In this document: one piece after another, positions 8,505 through 16,890 of the stretch
Position numbering within the stretch: the stretch's first letter is position 1
Layout of the letters: each line of letters opens with the position of its first letter
Assembly (NCBI RefSeq): GCF_022398325.1
Contig: NZ_JAKEVD010000006.1
Coordinates: 62,001-126,000 of the forward strand
Source: Shewanella sp. Isolate13
GTDB lineage: Bacteria; Pseudomonadota; Gammaproteobacteria; Enterobacterales; Shewanellaceae
Reading direction: 5' to 3'
DNA: 64,000 nucleotides
Notes under the pieces: generated by a model
What the model saw: the letters and a program-made list of their open reading frames with translations, nothing else
The model's database searches: none
Told to the model about the DNA's origin: nothing
Translations under genes and position numbers: made by a program

Positions 8505-10595
8505 ATGTTAAATAAAAAACTATTAGCCGTTGTTATTGCTTCATCACTCGGTCTTACTGCCTGTGATTGGATTGATATCGATAACGATGATGACAATAAA
8601 AATGTGCTAGTTAACTTACGTATTTTAGAAACCACCGATCTTCATACCAACATCATGGACTTTAACTACTATAGTGGTAAAGAAGATCCAACCATCGGCC
8701 TTGCCCGTACGGCCAGCCTTATTGCAGAGGCTCGCAGTGAAAGAGCCAACACGGTATTAGTCGATAACGGCGATCTGCTGCAAGGTAGTCCGATGGGCGA
8801 TTACATCGCAAGTGAAGGCTTAAGTGATACTCACCCGGCCTACAAGGCGATGAATACCCTTGACTATGATGTCGGTAACATAGGTAACCATGAGTTCAAC
8901 TATGGGCTAGAGTTTCTAGAGAAAGCCATTGATGGTGCAGACTTTCCTTACATCAATGCCAACGTTATCTGTGCTAAGAAAGATGGCTGCTGGAATGGGG
9001 TTGAATTTGCCGATAACATGTTCGCCCCGTACTTAATCACAGATAAAGTCGTCATAGATACCAATGGCGACAAACACACCATCAAGATTGGTTATATCGG
9101 CTTCGTGCCTCCGCAAATCCTGCAGTGGGATAAGGCCCACTTAGACGGTGAGGTTGAAGTCCTAGGTATCACTCAAGCCGCTAAGAAGTTTGTTCCACAG
9201 ATGAAAGCGCAAGGTGCCGATGTGATTGTCGCAATTCCGCATTCAGGTATTGGCTCAAGCGAGAACCCTGGCGATGCATGGGCTGAAAACGCCACTTATG
9301 CATTGACTCATGTCGAAGGGATCGACGCTATCATGTTCGGTCACAGCCACTCGGTGTTCCCTGACGCACGCTATGCAGATCTGCCCAATACCGATATCGA
9401 AAAAGGCTTACTCAATGGTGTTCCCGCCGTTATGCCTGGCCGCTGGGGCGACAACCTAGGTATTGTAGATCTAAAACTGCGTAAAGAAGATGATAAATGG
9501 GTGGTTTACCATGATGAGTCACAAACCGAGGCTCGTCCCGTTTATGACAATGCCAACAAAGTTGAGCTGGTCGATGGTGAGCAATCAATTCGAGATGCGG
9601 TCGAAATTGAACACCAAGGCACTATCGAGTTTGTCAGCCAGCCTATCGGTGTTGCTGCGGCAGATATGTACAGCTTTCTGACACTAGTGCAAGACGACCC
9701 AACGGTACAGATTGTCTCTAATGCGCAAATAGCCAAAGTTGAGCAACAGATCCAAAATGGCTCTGACGAAGCGCTTAAGAAACTACCAGTACTTTCAGCA
9801 TCGGCGCCATTTAAAGCCGGTGGGCGTTACGCCGAGGGTGATGCGAGCCAGTTTGTGATGGTGGAAAAAGGCGAGCTAACTTACAGCAACGCGGCCGATC
9901 TCTATCTGTATCCAAACACTATGGTTGCCGTTAAGGCGACAGGCGCTGAGCTTAAAGATTGGTTAGAGTGCAGTGCAAACCAATTTAACCAAATCGATCC
10001 AACCATTACCACGCCTCAGAACCTGATTAATCGTGCAGGCCATCCAACCTATAACTTCGATGTTATCGATGGTTTGACCTACAAGATTGATGTGACCCAA
10101 GAGTCTAAATTTGATCGCGACTGTAAAGTGGTTAATGAAGGTGCTAACCGTATTGTTGACTTAAGCTTTAAAGACAGTGATGGCACCGTTATTACTGGTG
10201 ATGAGTTAGCCAACAAAGAGTTTATCGTTGCATCTAACAATTACCGCGCCTTTGGTGGCGCATTTGCTGGTACGGGCCCAGATCATGTTGTACTCGAGCT
10301 ACCAGATGAGAACCGTGAAGCACTTTCACAGTACATCACTGCTGAGTCTAAGCCAAATGACGCTGGCGGCTACGACGGCGCAGTTGACCCAACGGCTGAT
10401 TATAACTGGGACTTCAAGACTATCGAAACTAATGTGAAACTCGATGTGCGTTTCGAAACCCAAGACAGTGAGCTTGCAGCACAATTTATCGAGGAAAACC
10501 AACAGCGTAAGATGGTTAAGATTGAAAATGCGGATGCCGTAGCAGGCTTTGCTATTTATAGCATAGACCTTGTCAACGAGCCTGCTGCTAAGTAA
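8505..10595 (+). CDS. cpdB: 2',3'-cyclic-nucleotide 2'-phosphodiesterase / 5'-nucleotidase family lipoprotein
   Basis: A metallophosphoesterase of the UshA/CpdB family that acts on extracytoplasmic nucleotides to release nucleosides and phosphate. The metal-binding motifs are visible in order: ETTDLHTN, DNGDLLQGSP, GNHEFNYG and GHSHSVFP. They are followed by the C-terminal 5'-nucleotidase domain with YLYPNTMVAVKATGAELKDWLE. The start at 8505 (AAGAG 7 nt upstream) gives a lipoprotein signal with lipobox LTAC; in-frame starts at 8499 (ATG) and 8421 (GTG) would put extra residues before it. An acidic Asp/Asn-rich linker follows the lipidated Cys. CpdB and UshA-type activities are hard to separate by eye. 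It is a single gene with its own terminator. Confidence 0.87.
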   Translation: MLNKKLLAVVIASSLGLTACDWIDIDNDDDNKNVLVNLRILETTDLHTNIMDFNYYSGKEDPTIGLARTASLIAEARSERANTVLVDNGDLLQGSPMGDYIASEGLSDTHPAYKAMNTLDYDVGNIGNHEFNYGLEFLEKAIDGADFPYINANVICAKKDGCWNGVEFADNMFAPYLITDKVVIDTNGDKHTIKIGYIGFVPPQILQWDKAHLDGEVEVLGITQAAKKFVPQMKAQGADVIVAIPHSGIGSSENPGDAWAENATYALTHVEGIDAIMFGHSHSVFPDARYADLPNTDIEKGLLNGVPAVMPGRWGDNLGIVDLKLRKEDDKWVVYHDESQTEARPVYDNANKVELVDGEQSIRDAVEIEHQGTIEFVSQPIGVAAADMYSFLTLVQDDPTVQIVSNAQIAKVEQQIQNGSDEALKKLPVLSASAPFKAGGRYAEGDASQFVMVEKGELTYSNAADLYLYPNTMVAVKATGAELKDWLECSANQFNQIDPTITTPQNLINRAGHPTYNFDVIDGLTYKIDVTQESKFDRDCKVVNEGANRIVDLSFKDSDGTVITGDELANKEFIVASNNYRAFGGAFAGTGPDHVVLELPDENREALSQYITAESKPNDAGGYDGAVDPTADYNWDFKTIETNVKLDVRFETQDSELAAQFIEENQQRKMVKIENADAVAGFAIYSIDLVNEPAAK

Positions 10596-10621
10596 TAGCA
10601 AGTAAACTCAAAACTGAAACT

Positions 10622-10649
10622 AAAAAGGCTCCCTTCCGGAGCCTTTTTT
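10622..10649 (+). terminator. Rho-independent terminator of cpdB
   Basis: AAAAAGGCTCC pairs with GGAGCCTTTTT around a 5-nt loop, 27 bp past the stop codon. The symmetric A/T flanks mean it could also serve the small minus-strand gene ending at 10663. Confidence 0.92.
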
Positions 10650-10662
10650 ATTCGCTTGATGC

Positions 10663-10845
10663 CTAACTAACAGGGAGCAGCCATTGATACAACCAACGCG
10701 CACCATAGAAACCGACGGCGAGCCCCGCGACCATGCCAACAACTAGGGTAAAAAACTTTAATCTCTTGCGATTAAGCTCAGATATCATAGCTTGAAAATC
10801 CGGCTCGCTATGTGGTTGCTGGGAGGTTAACTTATCGGGTTCCAT
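10663..10845 (-). CDS. Small single-pass membrane protein, function unknown
   Basis: About 60 residues: a polar N-terminus (MEPDKLTSQQ), a short helical segment (MISELNRKRLKFF) and one hydrophobic segment at the C-terminus (LVVGMVAGLAVGFYGARWLY). The ATG at 10845 is preferred over an upstream TTG at 10896 because AAGGAG lies 11 nt before it. I do not recognise the family. The helix-then-anchor layout would suit a small membrane adaptor, but that is only a guess. Confidence 0.6.
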   Translation of the reverse strand: MEPDKLTSQQPHSEPDFQAMISELNRKRLKFFTLVVGMVAGLAVGFYGARWLYQWLLPVS

Positions 10846-10978
10846 TTTTGTATTGACTCCTTGTCGATTACTTAGCGTAAGTTTAAACCATCTCAACCAA
10901 AGACTAGCTATAGATTTTGGTATTAGAATGTTTCAACGCTAACGCAAACCCACAGTAACTATCCATAGCTGCTGACAA

Positions 10979-11344
10979 CTAAGCTTGATTGATAAGAATT
11001 AACTTTTCGATAAATGCCTTAAGTGCTGCACCGCTATCGAAGCTAAAAGCCAATCCATAATGGATACCATTCACACTCTTTTGCACGCGCTTAGGAAATC
11101 GCGTCATCTCGGAGTAATGGCAATACTGAGCTTTGGCATTTACGCCATCAATCGCTTCGAGATCGGCTTTAAACACCTCATAGGCGGGACGGATCACCAA
11201 CTGGGCCTGCTTACCATCGACGTATAGATAAAATGGCTCCTTTAGCTTAGGTAGCATATATTCGGTGACTTTCTTTATTGAAAAGTTGGTTCTGCACTCA
11301 AGTTCATTGAGTAGCGATACGATCTCATTATGCTCAATAGCCAA
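10979..11344 (-). CDS. Hypothetical cytosolic protein
   Basis: About 121 residues, soluble, with no signal peptide or membrane segment. The composition and even charge spread look like a real folded domain. A TTG at 11344 has AGG 7 nt upstream; another TTG at 11365 would add seven residues. No ATG exists near the N-terminus, so one of these rare starts is required. I do not recognise the family. It is divergent from the DUF938 methyltransferase, with about 190 bp between them. Confidence 0.6.
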   Translation of the reverse strand: MAIEHNEIVSLLNELECRTNFSIKKVTEYMLPKLKEPFYLYVDGKQAQLVIRPAYEVFKADLEAIDGVNAKAQYCHYSEMTRFPKRVQKSVNGIHYGLAFSFDSGAALKAFIEKLILINQA

Positions 11345-11533
11345 AATTATGCCTGTTAACCGCAAAATTGAACTTAGATACTAACCGCTTTTATCAAGGG
11401 TGCCTAAGACTAATTCTTTTGCGTTCAATTTCATATACAACGTCCAGTATTTCCCCGATTAGCCATTGTCAGTTGAATTCACGCACTAGACAGGGTAAAA
11501 CAAATAGCCTGACATCAAACAAAAGACGCTATC

Positions 11534-12136
11534 GTGGATCCACTTCCCTATTCTCAATCCTGTGAAAATAATAAATCAGCCATTGCCTCGGTGTTAGCCC
11601 ACAGCTTTTGCGGCGCGAAACATGTATTAGAGATCGGAAGCGGCACCGGCCAACATGCAATCTATTTTGCCAAGCTGCTCCCCCATGCAATCTGGCAGAC
11701 CAGCGATCAAACCTGTTACCACCAAGGGATAAATGCCAGGTTAGCTCAATATCCTAGTGATAATTTACGCAGCCCCATTGAGCTGGATGTGACTCAGCCT
11801 TGGCCAGTAGACCAACTTGAGCCTATCGACGCCATCTTTAGCGCCAACACATTGCACATCATGTCTAAAGCCATGGTCGAAGCGTTTTTTGAAGGAATAG
11901 GAAGGCATTTGGTGCCCAATGGTCAGTTTTGCGTTTACGGTCCGTTTAATTATCACGGCGAATATACCAGTGACAGTAACCGTCAGTTTGATAACTGGCT
12001 GCTGCAGCAAGACCCGCAAAGTGCGATTAGAGATATTAAGTGGATAATGCAGCTCGCAGCGGCGCAAGGCTTAGAGCTCGTTGCCGATCACTCCATGCCA
12101 GCCAATAACCGCTTGCTGCATTTTAATAAGAGGTAA
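11534..12136 (+). CDS. DUF938 class I SAM-dependent methyltransferase
   Basis: A 200-residue protein with a Rossmann-type SAM-binding motif (LEIGSGTGQHAIYFA, residues about 33-47), an acidic residue after the second strand (WQTSDQ) and the DUF938 pattern FSANTLHIMS followed by FCVYGPFNYHGEYTS. The start is GTG at 11534, with only a weak upstream Shine-Dalgarno sequence. Its methylation substrate is unknown. It ends 38 bp before the convergent yjjG gene, across a small duplicated motif. Confidence 0.85.
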   Translation: MDPLPYSQSCENNKSAIASVLAHSFCGAKHVLEIGSGTGQHAIYFAKLLPHAIWQTSDQTCYHQGINARLAQYPSDNLRSPIELDVTQPWPVDQLEPIDAIFSANTLHIMSKAMVEAFFEGIGRHLVPNGQFCVYGPFNYHGEYTSDSNRQFDNWLLQQDPQSAIRDIKWIMQLAAAQGLELVADHSMPANNRLLHFNKR

Positions 12137-12146
12137 ACTCAAGCCT

Positions 12147-12175
12147 CAGCTTAAACCTTACCTTAAACCTTAGCT
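12147..12175. repeat. 12-bp imperfect direct repeat between convergent genes
   Basis: Two near-identical units (CTTAAACCTTAC then CTTAAACCTTAG) lie between the methyltransferase and yjjG stop codons. It resembles the short tandem units near 3.8 kb in style, not in sequence. Confidence 0.5.
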
Positions 12176-12861
12176 TAGGCCGACATCTGTGTGGTAAGCA
12201 GCGTTCGAAGCTCACACAGAGAGCTCACTTGATAGTGTGGGTCGATATCCTGCGGTTTTTCTGCGCCATGGCTGTTAAGCCAGCAGGTGTGAATACCGGC
12301 GTTTAGTCCGCCCAAAATATCTGAATGAGGGTTATCCCCCACCATAAGCACCGACTCTTTCTCTGGGTGGCCCATCATCTCAAACGCGTGATTAAAGATC
12401 CCAATATCGGGCTTTGCCACCCCAACCTCTTCAGAGATCACTAACGGCGAGAAGCGGTTGGCTAAGCCCACCTTTTCTAAACGAACCGTTTGTAACTGGG
12501 TAAAACCGTTGGTGATGATCCCCATGTTGACTCGCCCAGTAAGGCTATCGATCAACTCCTGTGCGCCAGGAAGCAACTGACAGATCTCGGCCATCGCGTT
12601 AAGAAAGTCGCTATTTAGTCTCTGGGTTGAAACTGCTAGTTTCTCGGCCCATGATTCGAAACGAATATTTTGCAACTCACTGGCTGTCAGCTTTCCATCT
12701 TGATAATCGACCCAAAGTGGTTGATTAACCTTTTGGTAATGGAGAAAGTCTTGATGGGTAAAGTCCACATCAAAACGGGAAAACATCAGCTGTAAGCCTT
12801 GAAAAGCGTCGAAGTGAAACAAGGTCTCATCAGCGTCAAAAAGTACCCATTTATACTGCAT
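12175..12861 (-). CDS. yjjG: Pyrimidine 5'-nucleotidase YjjG (HAD superfamily)
   Basis: A 228-residue HAD phosphatase. Motif I is FDADETLF (residues 8-15), with the nucleophile Asp near residue 9; motif II is the ITNGF Thr near residue 115; the Lys of motif III is in VAKPD and motif IV is VGDNPHSDI. YjjG relatives dephosphorylate non-canonical pyrimidine nucleotides and dUMP, protecting against mutagenic bases. The length matches the family. It is a monocistronic cytosolic housekeeping enzyme. Confidence 0.9.
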   Translation of the reverse strand: MQYKWVLFDADETLFHFDAFQGLQLMFSRFDVDFTHQDFLHYQKVNQPLWVDYQDGKLTASELQNIRFESWAEKLAVSTQRLNSDFLNAMAEICQLLPGAQELIDSLTGRVNMGIITNGFTQLQTVRLEKVGLANRFSPLVISEEVGVAKPDIGIFNHAFEMMGHPEKESVLMVGDNPHSDILGGLNAGIHTCWLNSHGAEKPQDIDPHYQVSSLCELRTLLTTQMSA

Positions 12862-13004
12862 ATCAATCCTAATTAAATGAATACAGCCATTGCTGCTACA
12901 GAAAAGTGCCGCAAGGTTATCTCAGTTAGGCGCTTTTTGTCCAAGTGCTAAGAGCCATTTCCAAGAAAAATAACGGTTAATTCAATCTACATCTGATTTA
13001 GCCC

Positions 13005-13055
13005 AAAAAATTAACCCCTCTATGACAACAAAATAACTCATAGAGGGGGCTAATT
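13005..13055 (-). terminator. Rho-independent terminator of the acyl-CoA dehydrogenase gene
   Basis: On the minus strand CCCCTCTATG pairs with CATAGAGGGG around a long loop and is followed by TTAATTTTTT. It begins about 35 bp after the stop codon. Confidence 0.75.
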
Positions 13056-13090
13056 TTAGAGCGGGCTCTATATCTTACAAACAGACAAGC

Positions 13091-14881
13091 TTAGAAGGCC
13101 TTGTCGTCAAAGGCGACGATATCTTCACTGGCAGCCTGAACTTGTTTACGCAGACTACGGGTCTGCACCGCCCAATAGCGCATATAAAACTGCGCTGTAC
13201 TGAGCTTATTTTGATAAAACTCCGCTTCATCTGTGCCATCACTCAGTACCGCCAAGGATTTTTCGGCGATGCGAGCCCAGATCCATGCCAACGCCGTAAT
13301 GCCGAATATCTGCATATACGCCATAGACGCCGCGCCAATAATGTCGGGATTCTTAGCTGAATTTTCAGCGATGTAGCCAGTGGCTTTCTCAAGATCCCCC
13401 GCAGCATCCATCAGTCCGGCGATATAAGGTTTCATCGCCTCATTGCCCATATTGCGCTCAATAAGCTGCTTTACCTGCCCCGACCACGCCTGCAGCGTCT
13501 GTGCTTTATCGGAAAGTATTTTGCGGCCAACTAAATCTAGCGCCTGCACGCCATTGGTGCCTTCATAGATCATCGCAATACGACTATCACGCACAAACTG
13601 CTCCATGCCCCATTCGTGAATATAGCCATGACCACCAAATACTTGCTGAGCATCGACACAGGCCTTAAAGCCTTGGTCGGTAACAAAGCCTTTCACTATC
13701 GGTGTAAACAAAGCTGCTAGTTTCGACGCTGCTTTTGCTAAATCGGGATCGCTGTGCCTTTCGGCTTCATCTATCCACAGTGCCTGCTGGCCCATTAATG
13801 CTCGCGTGCCCTCGTTAAAGGCCTTTTGCGACAATAACATGCGGCGCACATCGCCATGCACTAGAATTGAGTCTGCGGCTTGTTCAGCCTGTTTAGCACC
13901 ACTTAACGCGCGGCCTTGAATACGATCTTTTGCGTAAGCTAAGGCATTTTGATAGGCAATTTCAGAGACTCCTAGCCCTTGAACGCCAACGCCAAGCCTT
14001 GCCTGATTCATCATGGTGAACATGGCGCGCAATCCCTGATGAGGCTCCCCCACCAACTCGCCTAGGGCACCATCAAAATTCATCACACAAGTCGAGTTAC
14101 CGTGGATCCCCATCTTGTGCTCTAGGCTCGCTGCAGTCAGCGCGTTCGCCTCACCAAGCGTACCGTCATCATTAACTAACACTTTAGGCACTGCAAACAG
14201 CGAGATCCCCTTTACCCCATCTGGTGCATCGGGAAGCCTCGCCAATACTAGGTGAACAATATTGTCAGTTAAGTCATGATCGCCAGAGGAGATAAAGATC
14301 TTCTCGCCAGTGATAGCAAACGAGTCCTTACCTGCAGGCACGGCTTTGGTGCGCAGCAGTGCCAGATCGGTTCCAGCATGGGATTCTGTTAAATTCATGG
14401 TGCCGGTCCATTCACCACTGACCAACTTCTCTAGATACTTTGCCTTTAATTTATCACTACCATGGGTATGAATGGCGGCATAAGCGCCGTGGGTTAACCC
14501 CGGATACATGGCAAAAGCCATATTAGTCGCAGTTTTCATCTCAGTGGCAAAAACACCGACCACTTCAGGTAAGCCCTGCCCGCCAAACTCGGGATCACAA
14601 GTTAGGGTAGCCCAACCGTTATCAACATACTGCTGATAGGCATCGATAAAGCCCTTAGGCGTGATCACTTTTCCCTCTTGTAAGCGACAGCCCTCTACAT
14701 CACCACTACCGTTAAGTGGCAGCATAATATCTGTGGTGAAGTCTGCTACTCCCTGCAGTACCGCATCAATCAACTCAGGATCAAATTCATCGAATCCTGC
14801 TAAGTTATCTTTTTGATAAATATCTAGTAGCTCACCTAAAACAAACTGATAATCACGGATCGGTGCTTGGTAGATTGGCAT
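13091..14881 (-). CDS. Acyl-CoA dehydrogenase, long form with C-terminal extension
   Basis: A 596-residue FAD enzyme of the acyl-CoA dehydrogenase superfamily with the extra N- and C-terminal helical regions typical of the DmdC/AidB-like long forms. The middle-domain motif TESHAGTDLALL lies near residues 165-176, followed by GEKIFISSGDHD. The C-terminal domain has QVFGGHGYIHEWG and YEGTNGVQALDL, with the catalytic-type Glu in YEGTNG. It probably oxidises a fatty acyl-CoA in beta-oxidation; chain length cannot be read from sequence. A perfect 15-bp-stem palindrome lies 36 bp upstream of its ATG. Confidence 0.9.
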   Translation of the reverse strand: MPIYQAPIRDYQFVLGELLDIYQKDNLAGFDEFDPELIDAVLQGVADFTTDIMLPLNGSGDVEGCRLQEGKVITPKGFIDAYQQYVDNGWATLTCDPEFGGQGLPEVVGVFATEMKTATNMAFAMYPGLTHGAYAAIHTHGSDKLKAKYLEKLVSGEWTGTMNLTESHAGTDLALLRTKAVPAGKDSFAITGEKIFISSGDHDLTDNIVHLVLARLPDAPDGVKGISLFAVPKVLVNDDGTLGEANALTAASLEHKMGIHGNSTCVMNFDGALGELVGEPHQGLRAMFTMMNQARLGVGVQGLGVSEIAYQNALAYAKDRIQGRALSGAKQAEQAADSILVHGDVRRMLLSQKAFNEGTRALMGQQALWIDEAERHSDPDLAKAASKLAALFTPIVKGFVTDQGFKACVDAQQVFGGHGYIHEWGMEQFVRDSRIAMIYEGTNGVQALDLVGRKILSDKAQTLQAWSGQVKQLIERNMGNEAMKPYIAGLMDAAGDLEKATGYIAENSAKNPDIIGAASMAYMQIFGITALAWIWARIAEKSLAVLSDGTDEAEFYQNKLSTAQFYMRYWAVQTRSLRKQVQAASEDIVAFDDKAF

Positions 14882-14916
14882 AGTGTCGTCCCTTCAACTG
14901 CTTATTAATCGTTATA

Positions 14917-14950
14917 AGTTATGGTGGTCAGTGCTCTGACCACCATAACT
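14917..14950. promoter_or_regulatory. Perfect 15-bp-stem palindrome upstream of the acyl-CoA dehydrogenase gene
   Basis: Arms at 14917-14931 and 14936-14950 are fully complementary (AGTTATGGTGGTCAG) with a 4-nt loop TGCT. It is in the 5' leader or promoter of the acyl-CoA dehydrogenase gene, 36 bp before the ATG, with no T-run after either arm. It could be an operator or an mRNA leader hairpin. It does not resemble a fatty-acid regulator site that I know. Confidence 0.6.
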
Positions 14951-15102
14951 AAGTTTGAGTAAAAACTCAGCAATATTTTCACTTTGTTTGCGCAAGAGAA
15001 CAGCATTACCTTAAATAGAGTCAAAAGAAGGCTTATCTCCTTCTTAAAAACGGGTTAAGCTAATTCAAATAATCGTGATAACGCTATGAAAGGACAACTC
15101 CA

Positions 15103-15951
15103 ATGGGTTCCGTCACCACTAACAAACATGCTAACGGTCTAGAGTATGTCGAAGTGAACACCGACTTGTGTAAAGCGAGGATCTTTATGCAGGGTGCCCA
15201 AATCGACTACTTTGAGCCGGTGGGTAAAAAGCCCCTACTATGGGTCTCCAGTGCAGATGATTACCAGCCTGGTAATGGTATTCGTGGCGGCATACCTGTT
15301 TGCTGGCCTTGGTTTGGCATGAATGACAATCCTGACTTTCCACAACACGGCTTTGCCCGTACCCGAATTTGGTCTCTGGAATCGGTAAAAATGCGCGATC
15401 AGCAGGTGGATCTTAAGTTCACCCTAAAGCTGACCGAAGAAGATAGGCTCTACTGGCCCCATGACACCGAAGTGGAGTTACTATTTAGCTTGAGTGACAC
15501 CCTGTCTGTTAGCCTTAAAAATACCAATAATGGCGATTATGATGTCAGCCTAACACAGGCTCTGCATAGCTATTTCCCCATCAATGATATTCATCAACTG
15601 AAGGCAACAGGTTTTAGCGGCGCCAAATATATCGAGTTTGCTAAAGGCCCTTTCCCACAGGACGGAGATAGCGTCGACTTTACCCGTGAAACAGATCGCG
15701 TCTATACCGATTTGGGGGAATGCCAGGAGCTTCATACTCCCGATGGCGTGATTGAAGTGCGCCGTGAAAACAGTCAAAGCGCGGTACTTTGGAACCCTTG
15801 GATTGATAAATCGATGCGTTTATCGCGTTTCAATAGCGATGACTATCTCACCATGGTCTGTTTAGAGGCGGCGAATGTTCTAGAGGATAAACTGACTTTA
15901 GCGCCTAACGAAAGCCATACGTTAACCACCCATATTCGCTGGAAGGATTAA
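15103..15951 (+). CDS. yeaD: D-hexose-6-phosphate mutarotase (YeaD/YMR099c family)
   Basis: A 282-residue aldose-1-epimerase-fold protein. The signature RGGIPVCWPWFG is at about residues 61-72, with HGFARTR after it and HSYF (catalytic-type His) near residue 150. Family members interconvert the alpha and beta anomers of glucose-6-phosphate in the cytosol. The length is normal. It is divergent from the acyl-CoA dehydrogenase gene and followed by a small hairpin. Confidence 0.9.
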   Translation: MGSVTTNKHANGLEYVEVNTDLCKARIFMQGAQIDYFEPVGKKPLLWVSSADDYQPGNGIRGGIPVCWPWFGMNDNPDFPQHGFARTRIWSLESVKMRDQQVDLKFTLKLTEEDRLYWPHDTEVELLFSLSDTLSVSLKNTNNGDYDVSLTQALHSYFPINDIHQLKATGFSGAKYIEFAKGPFPQDGDSVDFTRETDRVYTDLGECQELHTPDGVIEVRRENSQSAVLWNPWIDKSMRLSRFNSDDYLTMVCLEAANVLEDKLTLAPNESHTLTTHIRWKD

Positions 15952-15962
15952 CTTTGCAGCTA

Positions 15963-15985
15963 CTGAGCCTAACTTTAAGGCTCAG
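15963..15985 (+). terminator. Hairpin after yeaD, weak terminator candidate
   Basis: CTGAGCCT (15963-15970) pairs with AGGCTCAG (15978-15985) around a 7-nt loop, 11 bp after the stop codon. No T-run follows. Confidence 0.4.
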
Positions 15986-16123
15986 CATCTAACAGATAAA
16001 TTCTGCTGCAGTGAAAATCTAATAAGATCGTCGCTGCAGTCGAATTCAACCGGCGCTAACTTCAAGCTCTACTCTCAAGAAGCTCAAGTTTCAACACTCA
16101 AAGTAATGGCCGCAATTGCATGG

Positions 16124-16618
16124 CTAATCGCAGTTTTCACATCTCGCGTCGACACCAATATCAAGTTTGTCACCGACTTGATGTACCCCGTATTGAAACA
16201 CCTCTTCCTGCTCGTGATGGTTACAGTTATGATTTCTCACAGCGGTAATAGAGAAGACAAAGATAATAAAAAACAACAAATTCCCAAAGAGTAGATAAGG
16301 AAGATGCCCCGACGTCCTCACACCGATAGCAATACAGCCAAACACATTAATCGCCAATAGCAGGAACATAGTATTTACCACCATGCCACCACTTTCGATA
16401 ATATGGAAATAGTGGAAAATAACCATGAGTACTAATGAGCAAGTGCAAAGCGCGGGAATAAAAATCAACAGCCAACCCAAGTTTTTCAATGTAAACCTCT
16501 TATTGTTAAACGTACTTACTCCTATCTGCAATGCTCCTTCCTTAAGCGAAAGCACAAATCCATTAGCTACAGAAGCGAGCCTAAATCCAGTTCTAGCAAC
16601 AGTGTTGAGCAGCGACAT
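16124..16618 (-). CDS. Hypothetical inner-membrane protein with Cys/His-rich tail
   Basis: About 164 residues from the ATG at 16618 (an upstream ATG at 16663 would add 15). Three hydrophobic stretches are visible, roughly residues 44-68, 77-97 and 104-124. The C-terminal tail contains HNCNHHE and CENC, which might bind a metal. No clear Shine-Dalgarno sequence is seen. Short overlapping frames on the other strand are less protein-like. I do not recognise the family, and the call rests on length and the hydrophobic pattern only. Confidence 0.4.
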   Translation of the reverse strand: MSLLNTVARTGFRLASVANGFVLSLKEGALQIGVSTFNNKRFTLKNLGWLLIFIPALCTCSLVLMVIFHYFHIIESGGMVVNTMFLLLAINVFGCIAIGVRTSGHLPYLLFGNLLFFIIFVFSITAVRNHNCNHHEQEEVFQYGVHQVGDKLDIGVDARCENCD

Positions 16619-16890
16619 AACAATTGGTTCAATTTGTATCAAAACAAAAAGCCATTGGCACAAGGATATTTGAGGTCAGTCACAACTCTTTGGTTTTAAT
16701 TCACTAAGGCAAATATAGAGTCGGTGAGCCAATGAGCCCCCAGATAAAGTCAACTCGGTGTAACCTCGACTCCGTTGTTATTATTGTTCAGCTATTCAGC
16801 CCTTTAAATAAGATGTTAGAATCTGCCGACTATACTAAAAGCCAGCAGCCAAACCGCTCCTTTTAGCCAACGACAGATGGGAACTTGCAA

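Noticed and set aside
16425..16673. 82-codon plus-strand frame opposite the membrane protein at 16.1-16.6 kb
   Set aside because: It is complementary to the hydrophobic-rich minus-strand frame, which makes the better protein.
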